64,000 bases of DNA from Thiohalomonas denitrificans (GTDB lineage: Bacteria > Pseudomonadota > Gammaproteobacteria > Thiohalomonadales > Thiohalomonadaceae), in NCBI RefSeq assembly GCF_900102855.1, contig NZ_FMWD01000001.1:1-64000 (forward strand), given 5' to 3'. Below, in pieces: positions 1 to 8,458 of this stretch. Both the position numbers and the translations under genes were made by a program. The notes under the pieces were generated by a model, which was not told the origin of the DNA, did no database searches, and saw nothing but the letters and a program-made list of their open reading frames with translations. Numbering within the stretch: position 1 is the stretch's first letter; each line of letters opens with the position of its first letter.

Positions 1-2
1 TT

Positions 3-323
3 GAGGAGAACTTTCGCGATACCAAGAGCGAGTACTACGGCTTCGGTCTAGAGCGCGCCCGCTCACGCTCGACAGAGCGCTATTCGGTTCTACTACTAGT
101 CAATGCGCTGGCCGTTTTTGTCGCTTGGTTGTTCGGGAAGGCTGCTCGGTCTAAGGGAATTGACCGAGGCTACCAAGCCAATACCATCCGTTCCCGAGCC
201 GTCCTGTCCTGCGTCTTCCTGGGGCTGCGAGTGATCTCGCGGGGCGACATTCAGATGACAACTACAAAGCTACGACAAATCAGGACAATCTTCCGGGGTC
301 CAGAATTAGCCGTGTCTTCGTGA
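3..323 (+). CDS. IS4-family transposase, C-terminal part (5' end outside window)
   Basis: The reading frame is open from the left edge and ends at 323, giving 106 residues. It begins with EENFRDTKSEYYGFG, which fits the end of the IS4-family YREK signature: a Glu followed after six residues by Lys, the third catalytic acid of the DDE transposase. The rest (LLLVNALAVFVAWLFG and a basic tail) is typical of the C-terminal end of these transposases. The N-terminal two thirds lie left of the window, so whether the gene is intact cannot be judged. A GC-rich imperfect palindrome at about 331-355, just after the stop, may be the inverted repeat that ends the element, but its partner is not visible. 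Confidence 0.75.
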   Translation, partial: EENFRDTKSEYYGFGLERARSRSTERYSVLLLVNALAVFVAWLFGKAARSKGIDRGYQANTIRSRAVLSCVFLGLRVISRGDIQMTTTKLRQIRTIFRGPELAVSS

Positions 324-339
324 AATTCGTGGGGATCCT

Positions 340-918
340 TCAGGGTCCGACCCCGCTCTTTTTGGTTTTTATGAGCGGTGATGCTGGCACAGCATCATTG
401 GTAACATAACACCAAGGATCTAAAACACCCCAAACATCTTCTCTTTCTTCAAATACAGATTTTGCTAATTCGCATGTGAGCCATGTATCACTAATACCCA
501 GCATATAATCTAATCTTTTGAAATATAGTTCGTAATTAGCTGGATCATTGTACGCAAATGTCGTTGTTGGCGAAAGAAAACCACCTTTGTGATTTTCCAC
601 AATAACTTCAACGATTACACCATCGTCAGTCGGAAATGTCTCTATATTCCAAATGATATTCCCTTGATCAACAGCTAATACCATGTAAACATTGTAAAAT
701 CTACCGGCAGTTATTCCATTTTTAGTATACGAAAACTCATAGTCATTACCATCTGATAAATTAAATAGCTCTTCAGATGCACTAATTATTTGTTGTTGAT
801 TAAAACCAAAATATTCTTTAGTGGAAAATTTCAAAAACTCATCACGTGTTACTCTTTCTTGTTGGACCGCACACCCTGAAGCGGTAGTAATTAAGATACA
901 TATTATTACGAATCTCAA
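340..918 (-). CDS. Small AT-rich lipoprotein of unknown function
   Basis: A 192-residue protein with a short lipoprotein signal (MRFVIICILITTASGC, lipid Cys at 16), so it is probably anchored in the envelope. The start codon is TTG, supported by a strong AAGGAGG seven bases upstream. I do not recognise a domain. The mature part is acidic and contains aromatic-rich beta-like segments. Base composition is clearly more AT-rich than the core genes to the right, which suggests acquisition. The last codons (KTKKSGVGP, stop at 340-342) lie in sequence resembling the end of the neighbouring IS4 element, so the original C terminus may have been replaced when the element inserted. It is followed on the same strand by nothing but the IS remnant. 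Confidence 0.6.
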   Translation of the reverse strand: MRFVIICILITTASGCAVQQERVTRDEFLKFSTKEYFGFNQQQIISASEELFNLSDGNDYEFSYTKNGITAGRFYNVYMVLAVDQGNIIWNIETFPTDDGVIVEVIVENHKGGFLSPTTTFAYNDPANYELYFKRLDYMLGISDTWLTCELAKSVFEEREDVWGVLDPWCYVTNDAVPASPLIKTKKSGVGP

Positions 919-1023
919 ACTAAAACCTCCTTTTAAAATGTCCGCGTTTTTTACACTAAAGCTACGGAGCGCCCGCGTAGCTCAAACTTCCGTAAGCCCT
1001 TGATTAGGAATAAGCAAATACCT

Positions 1024-1566
1024 TTATGCCACAGGGTCAACATTGACGGCTGTTCCGGTGGCCACAAGAAAGAGCATTGACTTCCCACCGCCAGATATTT
1101 CACTATAATCCAAGTCGACCCCTATTACTGCATTCGCACCCAACATTAGCGCTTCCCTTCTTAGCTCCATAAGGCATATACGTCTTGCGTCCCTCAAAAC
1201 CTTTTGGGAAGCAGCGCTCCTGCCACCAAACAAGTCACGCATTCCAGAGAAAAAGTCCCGAAACAAGTTCATCCCAAATACACATTCTGAGCTAATAACA
1301 TCAAATCTTCGAGTTACGCTGTAACCTTGCATAACTGCTTCCGTTGTTACAATGATTTTATCTGATAAGGACTCGATCTCTGTAACTGATAATTTAGAAT
1401 AATCACCAGTTCGCTTCGCCTCATTTACTTTCGCTTCAGAAGCTGCCTTTTGGTCTTTTACATATTGAGTTCGTACACCTTCAAGGCTCACTCCGCAAAA
1501 GGCGCAAACTGATTCAGTATGGAACGTCTCTTTGTCGCATTTCGGGCAAATTAAAAAATCATCCAT
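1024..1566 (-). CDS. YbjQ-family (UPF0145) protein with N-terminal zinc ribbon
   Basis: 180 residues. Residues 7-25 form a zinc-ribbon-like CPKC...CAFCG pair. Residues 70-178 match the YbjQ/UPF0145 fold, with the typical segments VMQGY, the central R-rich helix ([29 protein letters not shown]) and a beta-strand end ([11 protein letters not shown]). YbjQ proteins form pentamers and are called putative metal-binding, but their role is not known. The ATG start has GGAGC seven bases upstream. Base composition is AT-rich like the lipoprotein gene beside it, so both may belong to one acquired segment. The family call is firm; the function is unknown. Confidence 0.8.
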   Translation of the reverse strand: MDDFLICPKCDKETFHTESVCAFCGVSLEGVRTQYVKDQKAASEAKVNEAKRTGDYSKLSVTEIESLSDKIIVTTEAVMQGYSVTRRFDVISSECVFGMNLFRDFFSGMRDLFGGRSAASQKVLRDARRICLMELRREALMLGANAVIGVDLDYSEISGGGKSMLFLVATGTAVNVDPVA

Positions 1567-2392
<826 letters not shown>

Positions 2393-2536
2393 AATCATGA
2401 CTTCCTGCCGGGGCGTCGCGCTTGGCAGCGTTCCGGAGTTCGGAATAACAGACCCGCCCGTGGAAGACGCGAAAGGTTAAACCAGATGGATGGCTGACGC
2501 AAGGCCACCCGCCCTACCCTAAACTGAATCCGTCGA

Positions 2537-3757
2537 TCAGGCCCCGAACTTCTTCAGACGGCCGGCATTGGCCAGTGCCAGTCCCATGAGGTGCAGGCCG
2601 GGACGAAGCCCGAGGCTACCGGTCGCACAGGCCGTTTCATCGAAGTGCTGGGTGGCGTCGATGCGGGCGTATTGGGAACGAATCAGGGTCGGGACGGGGT
2701 GCCAGCTGTGGCGCCCCATCACCGCCGGGGTCGAATGGTCGGATGTGATGACGAGCACATCCGGGTCGATGGCCAGCACGCGAGGTAACAGACGGTCCAC
2801 TTCTTCAATGACAGCCACCTTGGCCACCCAGTCGCCATCCTCACCCGCCTTGTCGGTGCCTTTTACGTGCAGGAAAAACAGGTCGATGTCTTCATCGTGA
2901 TACCGCTGCTGCAGGGCTTTGAACATGGCTTCGACACTTTCGGGGCGGGGCCCCAACTTCATTCCCAACAGGCGGGAGACCCCGCGGTACATCGGATATT
3001 GCGCCAGGCAGAGGCCGCGCAGTCCGAAACGCTGCTGGATGGACGGAAGGGGTGAATAGCGCTGAAAGCCCCGCAACAACAGGGTATTGGCCGGTTCTCC
3101 GGCAAGCGCCCGATGGGCCTGCTCCAGAAAACGATTGACCAGTTCGACGGTTCGGCGCGAGCCCTCATCCTGCGCCTGCGGCGGCAATGGTTCACGGCCG
3201 GTCGCCTGCGGATCGGTATCGGTCAGTTCGCCGCCAAGCCCTTCCCCGCGCAGCACAAGCACGGCCCGATGCTCGCTGACGGTTTCCAGGTAGAGCTCAC
3301 CGTCAAATTCCAGCTCGAGGGAGTCCAGCACCTTTTTGCAGAGACGACGGTTCACGTCGGAGTCCAGGCGTCCTGCGCGCCGATCCACCACCTTTCCCGC
3401 TTCACTCGTGGCGAAATTGACCCGGGCGGCCACATCCCCTTCCCGTAGCTCGAAATCGACGCCCAGTGCCGAAAGGACTCCGCGTCCGATGCGGTAGCGG
3501 AGCGGATCGTAACCGAACATGGCCAGATGACCCGGTCCGCTGCCGGGCGTGATCCCCGGCCCGACCGGCTCCATGAGACCCGTTTCGGAGGCCGATGCGA
3601 TGCGGTCGAGATTGGGTGTTCGTGCCCCCTGAAGCGCCGTGCGGACCGTAAACGGGTCCGCCAGGCCGCCGCCGCCGTCGAGGACCAGATAGACGATCTT
3701 TCCACCGCCCTGAACCAGATCCTCCCAAACATCACTGATGTCGCCATGTTCCGTCAT
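2537..3757 (-). CDS. apgM: 2,3-bisphosphoglycerate-independent phosphoglycerate mutase, archaeal type
   Basis: 406 residues, the usual length for the archaeal-type (ApgM) branch of the alkaline-phosphatase superfamily. It interconverts 3- and 2-phosphoglycerate in the cytoplasm for glycolysis and gluconeogenesis. Visible signatures are YLVLDGGGG near residues 23-31 (metal-binding Asp27), PGSGPGHLAMFGYDP at 71-85 with the probable nucleophile Ser73, and late metal ligands in VKGTDKAGEDGD, TSDHSTP and GRHSWHPVP. The start ATG has AGGTG five bases upstream. It is transcribed away from the heme-copper operon on its right, with about 210 bases between them. Confidence 0.9.
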   Translation of the reverse strand: MTEHGDISDVWEDLVQGGGKIVYLVLDGGGGLADPFTVRTALQGARTPNLDRIASASETGLMEPVGPGITPGSGPGHLAMFGYDPLRYRIGRGVLSALGVDFELREGDVAARVNFATSEAGKVVDRRAGRLDSDVNRRLCKKVLDSLELEFDGELYLETVSEHRAVLVLRGEGLGGELTDTDPQATGREPLPPQAQDEGSRRTVELVNRFLEQAHRALAGEPANTLLLRGFQRYSPLPSIQQRFGLRGLCLAQYPMYRGVSRLLGMKLGPRPESVEAMFKALQQRYHDEDIDLFFLHVKGTDKAGEDGDWVAKVAVIEEVDRLLPRVLAIDPDVLVITSDHSTPAVMGRHSWHPVPTLIRSQYARIDATQHFDETACATGSLGLRPGLHLMGLALANAGRLKKFGA

Positions 3758-3907
3758 TCGGCACCTGAGCGTTTTATGCGGTTTCCCTACTGCAAAAGGT
3801 CCGTGTCCTTACCATAGCCGGCGATGGAGGGTCGGGCACAGCCGGCGCTGCATGGAAGGATAAACCTGTGACGAATCCACCAGCCAGGGAAAGACCCAGT
3901 AATTTAC

Positions 3908-3936
3908 TTGACATTTATCGACTCGCCCGCAAAGAT
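3908..3936 (+). promoter_or_regulatory. Candidate sigma-70 promoter of the heme-copper operon
   Basis: A consensus -35 box TTGACA lies at 3908-3913. Seventeen bases later a weak -10 (AAAGAT, 3931-3936) overlaps the left half of the NsrR-type palindrome. Binding of the regulator would therefore block RNA polymerase. The position also argues that the coding region starts at 3971 rather than at the upstream in-frame TTG at 3908. Confidence 0.55.
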
Positions 3937-3954
3937 GTATTGGCAATACATCTT
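3932..3954. promoter_or_regulatory. Perfect palindromic NsrR-type operator
   Basis: Half-sites AAGATGTATT and AATACATCTT are exact reverse complements separated by GGC. The AAGATGyATT half-site with 11-1-11 type symmetry is the known binding pattern of the nitric-oxide sensor NsrR. The nsrR gene itself lies at 7222-7662, just beyond this operon. The operator overlaps the probable -10 and sits 16 bases before the start codon at 3971. The expected outcome is repression that is relieved by nitric oxide. Confidence 0.8.
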
Positions 3955-3970
3955 ACGGGGAGAAGATTTC

Positions 3971-4513
3971 ATGATGCAGGAAACGGCGTGGCTCATCACC
4001 ACGGTCTCAATCGCAACCCTCGCGGCCGTATTTATCTGGGTGATCACCCGCTCGCGTGAGCGAACCGAGTACGGAGCCATCCAGCAGTCCGGCTACCGCT
4101 GGAGGAAGCGGCTGTTCGTAGCGCTCGCCGCAGCCGGTATTCCGCTGATGGGAGTCACTCTGATGAAAATGCCCTATGCCGCCGCCACAAACGCCGACGC
4201 GCAGGCGCTGCACGTCGACGCCATGGGTTATCAGTGGTACTGGGAAATCAGCGAATCAGAGGCGCAGGTCGGTCAAACCGTGGTGTTTCGGGTCGAAAGC
4301 GCCGATGTAAACCACGGCTTCGGTATCTACGACGAGTCCATGCGCCTGGTTGCCCAGACCCAGGCGATGCCGGGCTATACCAATGAACTGGTCCACGTCT
4401 TCGACCAACCCGGCACCTACCAGATCCTCTGCCTCGAATATTGCGGCGTAGCCCACCACCAGATGAAAGCCGAATTCCAGGTGCTGACGAATCAAGAAGA
4501 AGGGGGAGCATGA
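3971..4513 (+). CDS. CuA-containing subunit II of a heme-copper oxidase/NO reductase
   Basis: 180 residues from the ATG at 3971, chosen because GGGGAG lies eight bases upstream and the promoter and operator sit before it. Two membrane segments (about 6-26 and 48-66) are followed by a periplasmic cupredoxin domain. All CuA ligands are visible: His115, then Cys154, Glu156, Cys158, His162 and Met165 in the CLEYCGVAHHQM block. The subunit takes electrons from a soluble donor such as cytochrome c and passes them to subunit I. The stop overlaps the next gene's ATG, so the two are translationally coupled. Confidence 0.9.
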   Translation: MMQETAWLITTVSIATLAAVFIWVITRSRERTEYGAIQQSGYRWRKRLFVALAAAGIPLMGVTLMKMPYAAATNADAQALHVDAMGYQWYWEISESEAQVGQTVVFRVESADVNHGFGIYDESMRLVAQTQAMPGYTNELVHVFDQPGTYQILCLEYCGVAHHQMKAEFQVLTNQEEGGA

Positions 4514-5982
4514 TGTCCAACGCAAACGAGAGCGGGAATATCCAATCGGCCCAACCGCTCGTGAACATCTACGTCGCAGTCAGCGCCGTCGTACTGCTAT
4601 TGATGATGATCGTGGGTCTGGTCATGCGTCTCGCTCAGGGCGAGGTGCTGGATATCTCACCGGGTTTCTTCTACCAGCTACTCACCGTCCACGGTGCCGG
4701 CATGGTCGGTATCGCTGCCTTGGGTTCAGCGGCGATCATGTGGTACTTCGCGAGCCGTTATCTCGACCTGTCGCGGACCCTGTTCGTTGCGAATCTGCTC
4801 CTGTTCCTGGTGGGCGTGGTGATGATCCTGGGAAGCATTCTGGGCGGCGGTTTCGCTGCCGGCTGGACGTTTCTCTATCCGCTGCCGGCCAAGGGCATGG
4901 GACTCTGGGGCACGGGAGCGGCAGCGCTGTTCCTCGGCGGTCTGCTGCTGATCGGCACCGGCTTTCTCATCCTTCACCTCGATTTCGCGCGCGCCATCAC
5001 CCGCCAGTACGGAAGCCTGGGACAGGGGCTGGGCTGGCCCCAGCTGTTTGGCCGCGATTCGGGTGAGGCGCCGCCCCCGACGGTGGTCGCCAGTACCATG
5101 GTCACCATCGTGAATATCCTGGGGATTACCGCCGGTGCGGCGATTCTGGTCATGACGCTGGTCAACCTCTACGTGCCCGCCTTCACCATCGATCCCCTGC
5201 TCGCCAAGAACCTGATCTACTTCTTCGGGCACGTGTTTATCAACGCGACCATCTATATGGCCATCATCGCGGTCTACGAGATCCTGCCGCTCTATGCCAA
5301 ACGGCCCTGGAAACCCAACAAGGCCTTCCTGGCGGCCTGGACCGCATCCACCATCATGGTCTTGATTGTCTATCCGCACCATCTGCTAATGGACTTTTCG
5401 ATGCCCACCTGGATGATGGTCATGGGGCAGGTCATCTCCTATACCAGCGGGCTTCCGGTACTGGTCGTAACCACTTTCGGTGCCCTGATGCTCATCTACC
5501 GGTCGGGCATGCGCTGGGATGTGACCTCCAGCCTGCTGGTGCTCTCCGTATTCGGATGGGCCGCCGGGGTGATTCCCGCCATCGTCGACGCCACCATCAG
5601 CGTCAACATGGTGATGCACAATACGCTCTGGGTACCCGGCCACTTCCACTTCTACCTGCTCATCGGCGTAGCCTCCATGCTGTTCGGGTTCATGCATTTC
5701 CTCGGGAAAGAGAGCGTGGAACAGGAGGACCGCTGGTTCAGTCGCTGGGCGTTTTGGGGCTTCATGTTCGGCTCGCTGGGCTTCGTGTTCATGTTCCTTT
5801 ACTCGGGTGCGAACAGCGTGCCGCGCCGGTTTGCGGAACACCTGCCCCAGTGGGTCCCCTACGATCAGATTGCCTCTGCCTTTGTGGCCGTGGTGGTCAC
5901 CTCGGTACTGGTCTTTGCGCTGCAGTTTCTGGCACGGCTGTTCGCAACCAGACCGGTGGCATTGGCAACCGAAGTGAACTGA
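4510..5982 (+). CDS. Heme-copper oxidase superfamily catalytic subunit with Asn in place of the active-site Tyr (probable non-canonical NO reductase)
   Basis: 490 residues, about 12 to 13 membrane helices. Numbering from the ATG at 4510, low-spin heme ligands are His61 (LTVHGAGMV) and His380, the high-spin heme ligand is His378 (GHFHF), and CuB ligands are His241 (FGHVFIN), His290 and His291 (YPHHLLMD). Oxygen reductases have HPEVY or HPxVY at the first CuB histidine, with the cross-linked Tyr four residues on. Here that residue is Asn245. Loss of this Tyr is a hallmark of NO reductases in the superfamily, including the CuA-linked eNOR/sNOR-type families. Together with NsrR control this favours NO reduction over O2 reduction. 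The exact subfamily is inference. AGAAGGGGGAG precedes the start. Confidence 0.85.
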   Translation: MMSNANESGNIQSAQPLVNIYVAVSAVVLLLMMIVGLVMRLAQGEVLDISPGFFYQLLTVHGAGMVGIAALGSAAIMWYFASRYLDLSRTLFVANLLLFLVGVVMILGSILGGGFAAGWTFLYPLPAKGMGLWGTGAAALFLGGLLLIGTGFLILHLDFARAITRQYGSLGQGLGWPQLFGRDSGEAPPPTVVASTMVTIVNILGITAGAAILVMTLVNLYVPAFTIDPLLAKNLIYFFGHVFINATIYMAIIAVYEILPLYAKRPWKPNKAFLAAWTASTIMVLIVYPHHLLMDFSMPTWMMVMGQVISYTSGLPVLVVTTFGALMLIYRSGMRWDVTSSLLVLSVFGWAAGVIPAIVDATISVNMVMHNTLWVPGHFHFYLLIGVASMLFGFMHFLGKESVEQEDRWFSRWAFWGFMFGSLGFVFMFLYSGANSVPRRFAEHLPQWVPYDQIASAFVAVVVTSVLVFALQFLARLFATRPVALATEVN

Positions 5983-6584
5983 TGCGAACCGCTCTGGCAA
6001 CCTTCCTTGTGCTGCTGACCGGAGTCGGAATGCTCTGGACAGCCACGGACGGGGCGCGTGCCTTCACCACCGAGGGTGCGCGCCGCCTGGACATCCGTGA
6101 ATCCCCCCGCCCGGTTCCTGCGCTGATACTGCAGGACCACACCGGCAGCCGGTTCGGTCTTGAACGGTTCCGCGGGAGCTGGGTGGTACTGGATTTCATC
6201 TACACCCGCTGCGCCGATCTCTGCATCACTGCCGGCAACACGCTGAGCGAGATTCGCGATGGGCTGCCCGATAAGCGGCTGGGCCGGGATGTGTCCCTGC
6301 TGAGCATCAGTTTTGATCCGACCCATGACCAATTGCCGCAGCTGGAATATTACGCCAGACGCTACCGCGCCCATGCCGATCACTGGTCGATTGCCCGGAC
6401 TTCCGAACCCGACCGGTTACCGGCGTTGCTGGATACCTTCGGGGTAACCGTGATTCCCGACGGGTGGGGCGGCTATGAGCACAACGCGGCGATGTATGTA
6501 ATCGATCCCGGCGGCCGTCTGGTTGCCATTTTCGACTACGACGACCCATCAGCCGTGCTCGTGTTTCTGGAGGGCCGCCCATGA
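5982..6584 (+). CDS. SCO1/SenC family copper chaperone / thiol protein
   Basis: 200 residues, starting at the ATG that overlaps the TGA of the catalytic subunit. An N-terminal hydrophobic anchor (about 4-20) leads to a thioredoxin-fold periplasmic domain. The copper-binding motif is Cys77-Ala-Asp-Leu-Cys81, with the conserved distal His at 167 (GGYEHNAAMYVID). SCO proteins load or reduce the CuA site of subunit II, which fits the presence of a CuA subunit in the same operon. The next gene starts inside its last codons, so all four genes are likely one transcript. Confidence 0.9.
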   Translation: MRTALATFLVLLTGVGMLWTATDGARAFTTEGARRLDIRESPRPVPALILQDHTGSRFGLERFRGSWVVLDFIYTRCADLCITAGNTLSEIRDGLPDKRLGRDVSLLSISFDPTHDQLPQLEYYARRYRAHADHWSIARTSEPDRLPALLDTFGVTVIPDGWGGYEHNAAMYVIDPGGRLVAIFDYDDPSAVLVFLEGRP

Positions 6585-7189
6585 AACAGATGAACGGAGG
6601 CCTGTTGCTTTTCGGGATACTGGCACTTCCACCGATACGCCATGCCTTCGAGCAGACCATGGCGGGCCACATGCTGCTGCAGATCCCTCTCCTGGTCCTC
6701 AGCGGCGTCTGGATCGGGCGGGGATTACCTCCCGGGACGCGGAAAGCTTTGCAGGCGATGAACGGGTACGGCGTAACCGGACTGGCCCTGGTGGTGATCA
6801 CCGCCCTCTTCTGGATGCTGCCCCGCCACCTGGATGCCGCCCTGGAAGGGACGGCGTACGAGATCGGGAAATTCCTTTCACTACCACTCCTGGTCGGCAT
6901 CCCGCTCCAGTTGAGCTGGCGCCGTTTGACGGCGATCGGCCGTGGACTCGTCTGGAGCAACCTGATCGCGATGCTGTGGGTGCTCTCCTGGCTCTATCTC
7001 AGTGCACCGGTTCGGGTCTGCAACAACTATCGTATCGATGAGCAGGCGCTGGTCGGTCAGATTCTGTTGCTGCTCGGCTTTGTGGTCGCGACGGCATTGA
7101 CTGTTCGTGCGTTCATCCCTTCACGGCCGTCTGGCCTTGCAGCGCGGCCGCTGCCGCCATCAACAGCTTCGGCCCTGAGGAAAACATGA
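6581..7189 (+). CDS. CtaG-like polytopic membrane protein of the heme-copper operon
   Basis: 202 residues with five or six membrane helices. Two segments recall the CtaG/caa3 assembly family: a His-Met helix start (TMAGHMLLQIPLL, near residues 26-38) and a second motif resembling WHLPPxYDAAL (FWMLPRHLDAALEG). The tail from residue 180 is Pro/Ser-rich and probably cytoplasmic. It overlaps the SCO gene by four bases and is last in the operon, so a role in assembly or metal loading of the enzyme is likely. The CtaG assignment rests on short motifs only and should be treated as tentative. Confidence 0.6.
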   Translation: MKQMNGGLLLFGILALPPIRHAFEQTMAGHMLLQIPLLVLSGVWIGRGLPPGTRKALQAMNGYGVTGLALVVITALFWMLPRHLDAALEGTAYEIGKFLSLPLLVGIPLQLSWRRLTAIGRGLVWSNLIAMLWVLSWLYLSAPVRVCNNYRIDEQALVGQILLLLGFVVATALTVRAFIPSRPSGLAARPLPPSTASALRKT

Positions 7190-7221
7190 TGCAACCGCAC
7201 GCCAGGAAGAGCGCTACAGGG

Positions 7222-7662
7222 TCAGCCGGCTGGGGTGTCGATTCGAAGCAGGCTCTTCAGCCGGGTGCGTCGGGATTGAATCAGATCCTGCAGACTGTAA
7301 CTGTCCAACACTGCAAGAAAGGCGTCCCGCGCCTCGTCCAATACCCCCCGCAAACCGCAGGCGGCAACGATCGGACAGCCCGGTTTGGCACAATCGATGA
7401 TGTCGAGATTCCCCTCCATCAACCGCACCACCACACCGACGTTGATCTCGACGGGGTCGCGACCGAGCTCAATCCCGCCCCCGTGTCCCCGGACCGTGCG
7501 AACCAACCCGGCGCGACCCAGTTCATGCACCACCTTCATGAGGTGGTTGCGGGAAACGGCGTACGCCTCTGCAATCTCGGAGATGGTTGCCAGCCGTTCC
7601 GGCTGGCTGCCCAGATACATCAAAACGCGCAGGGCGTAGTCCGTATGGCGTGTCAGGTTCAT
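7222..7662 (-). CDS. nsrR: NsrR, nitric-oxide-sensing Rrf2-family repressor
   Basis: 146 residues from the ATG at 7662, chosen because GGAG precedes it and the product begins MNLTRHTDYALR as NsrR proteins do; a longer frame begins 27 bases earlier. The winged helix is followed by three Cys at 91, 96 and 102, the same positions as the iron-sulfur ligands of Escherichia coli NsrR, and Asp8, the fourth ligand reported in other NsrR proteins, is present. NO destroys the cluster and releases DNA. It converges on the heme-copper operon, which has a perfect NsrR-type operator, and has an imperfect one in its own promoter. Confidence 0.93.
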   Translation of the reverse strand: MNLTRHTDYALRVLMYLGSQPERLATISEIAEAYAVSRNHLMKVVHELGRAGLVRTVRGHGGGIELGRDPVEINVGVVVRLMEGNLDIIDCAKPGCPIVAACGLRGVLDEARDAFLAVLDSYSLQDLIQSRRTRLKSLLRIDTPAG

Positions 7663-7687
7663 AAAGGCGGGCTCCACTCGTATCGCC

Positions 7688-7710
7688 AAGATGCATTACA
7701 AATACTAATT
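7688..7710. promoter_or_regulatory. Imperfect NsrR-type operator between nsrR and the 7761 gene
   Basis: Left half AAGATGCATT is a consensus NsrR half-site. The right half AATACTAATT matches its complement at six of ten positions, with a three-base spacer. The site is 26 bases before the nsrR ATG and 51 bases before the start of the divergent membrane protein, so it could serve autoregulation, control of the divergent gene, or both. Confidence 0.6.
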
Positions 7711-7760
7711 ATCAGTCTATTAGGTTTGCCATTCACCGACCACCACCCGGAGTAAAAGAG

Positions 7761-8279
7761 ATGCACCAGGAGATCTCCAGAAGCGATATCGTCAGGGCCA
7801 GATCACCGCATGAACTTTTCCTGATCAATCTGATATTCAATCATGTGTTTCTGCTCATTGCAGCGCTGATGGCGACCTCCCTGCGGGGCACGGTGCTCAT
7901 CGTACCCATCGTGTCGGCAGCGATCCTCGGGTACACCATCTGGCGGGCCAGGCGGTCGCAGGATCGGGATCCGTGGTTCGTTGTCTGTCACTGGCAGATC
8001 GCTGCGAAACGAAGCGTGTTCTTCGCGGTCATGTGGGTAGTAGCGGGGGCCGTTATCCTGGGACTGCTGGCGATATCAGGCGGTGATCTGAAACCGGGCC
8101 ATTATGCGGTCGGTGGGGTCTTCGGAGTTCCGGTGATGGGTACCATGTTGGTACTGATTATCATGGAGTCGGAGGCCATGCAGCAGGCCAGTAACGGCAC
8201 GCTTCCCAAATGGGCCCTCGAGCGCTATCCACGCCAGGAGGTGATTGCAGAGCAGCCGGAATCCGCGTCACCTCGATAA
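7761..8279 (+). CDS. Membrane protein of unknown function, divergent from nsrR
   Basis: 172 residues with about four hydrophobic segments (about 28-45, 47-65, 90-108 and 117-136) separated by short basic loops. Both termini are polar and probably cytoplasmic. I do not recognise the family. CCGGAGTAAAAGAG precedes the ATG. The gene shares the 98-base intergenic region, including the NsrR-like site, with nsrR. That makes it a plausible NO-response gene, but this is inferred only from position. Confidence 0.7.
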   Translation: MHQEISRSDIVRARSPHELFLINLIFNHVFLLIAALMATSLRGTVLIVPIVSAAILGYTIWRARRSQDRDPWFVVCHWQIAAKRSVFFAVMWVVAGAVILGLLAISGGDLKPGHYAVGGVFGVPVMGTMLVLIIMESEAMQQASNGTLPKWALERYPRQEVIAEQPESASPR

Positions 8280-8458
8280 GGCAGAGCAGCGTCGGTGCTG
8301 AAGGAACGCACCCCCTGCCCCACCAGAACAGACAGGTGCATTCCGGCGCGAGAAGGAAGATTTTGATAATATCCGGCAATTATTGCCTCACAGTTGCCGC
8401 GGATGACTTCCAGCATTACTGACCCTCCTTTTTCAGCCACCCCCATCGGTATCGCCTG

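Noticed and set aside
4510-5982. Ordinary aa3- or ba3-type oxygen reductase
   Set aside because: The HPxVY motif is replaced by HVFIN, so the catalytic Tyr position is Asn. I therefore favour a NO-reductase-type enzyme, though experiment is needed.
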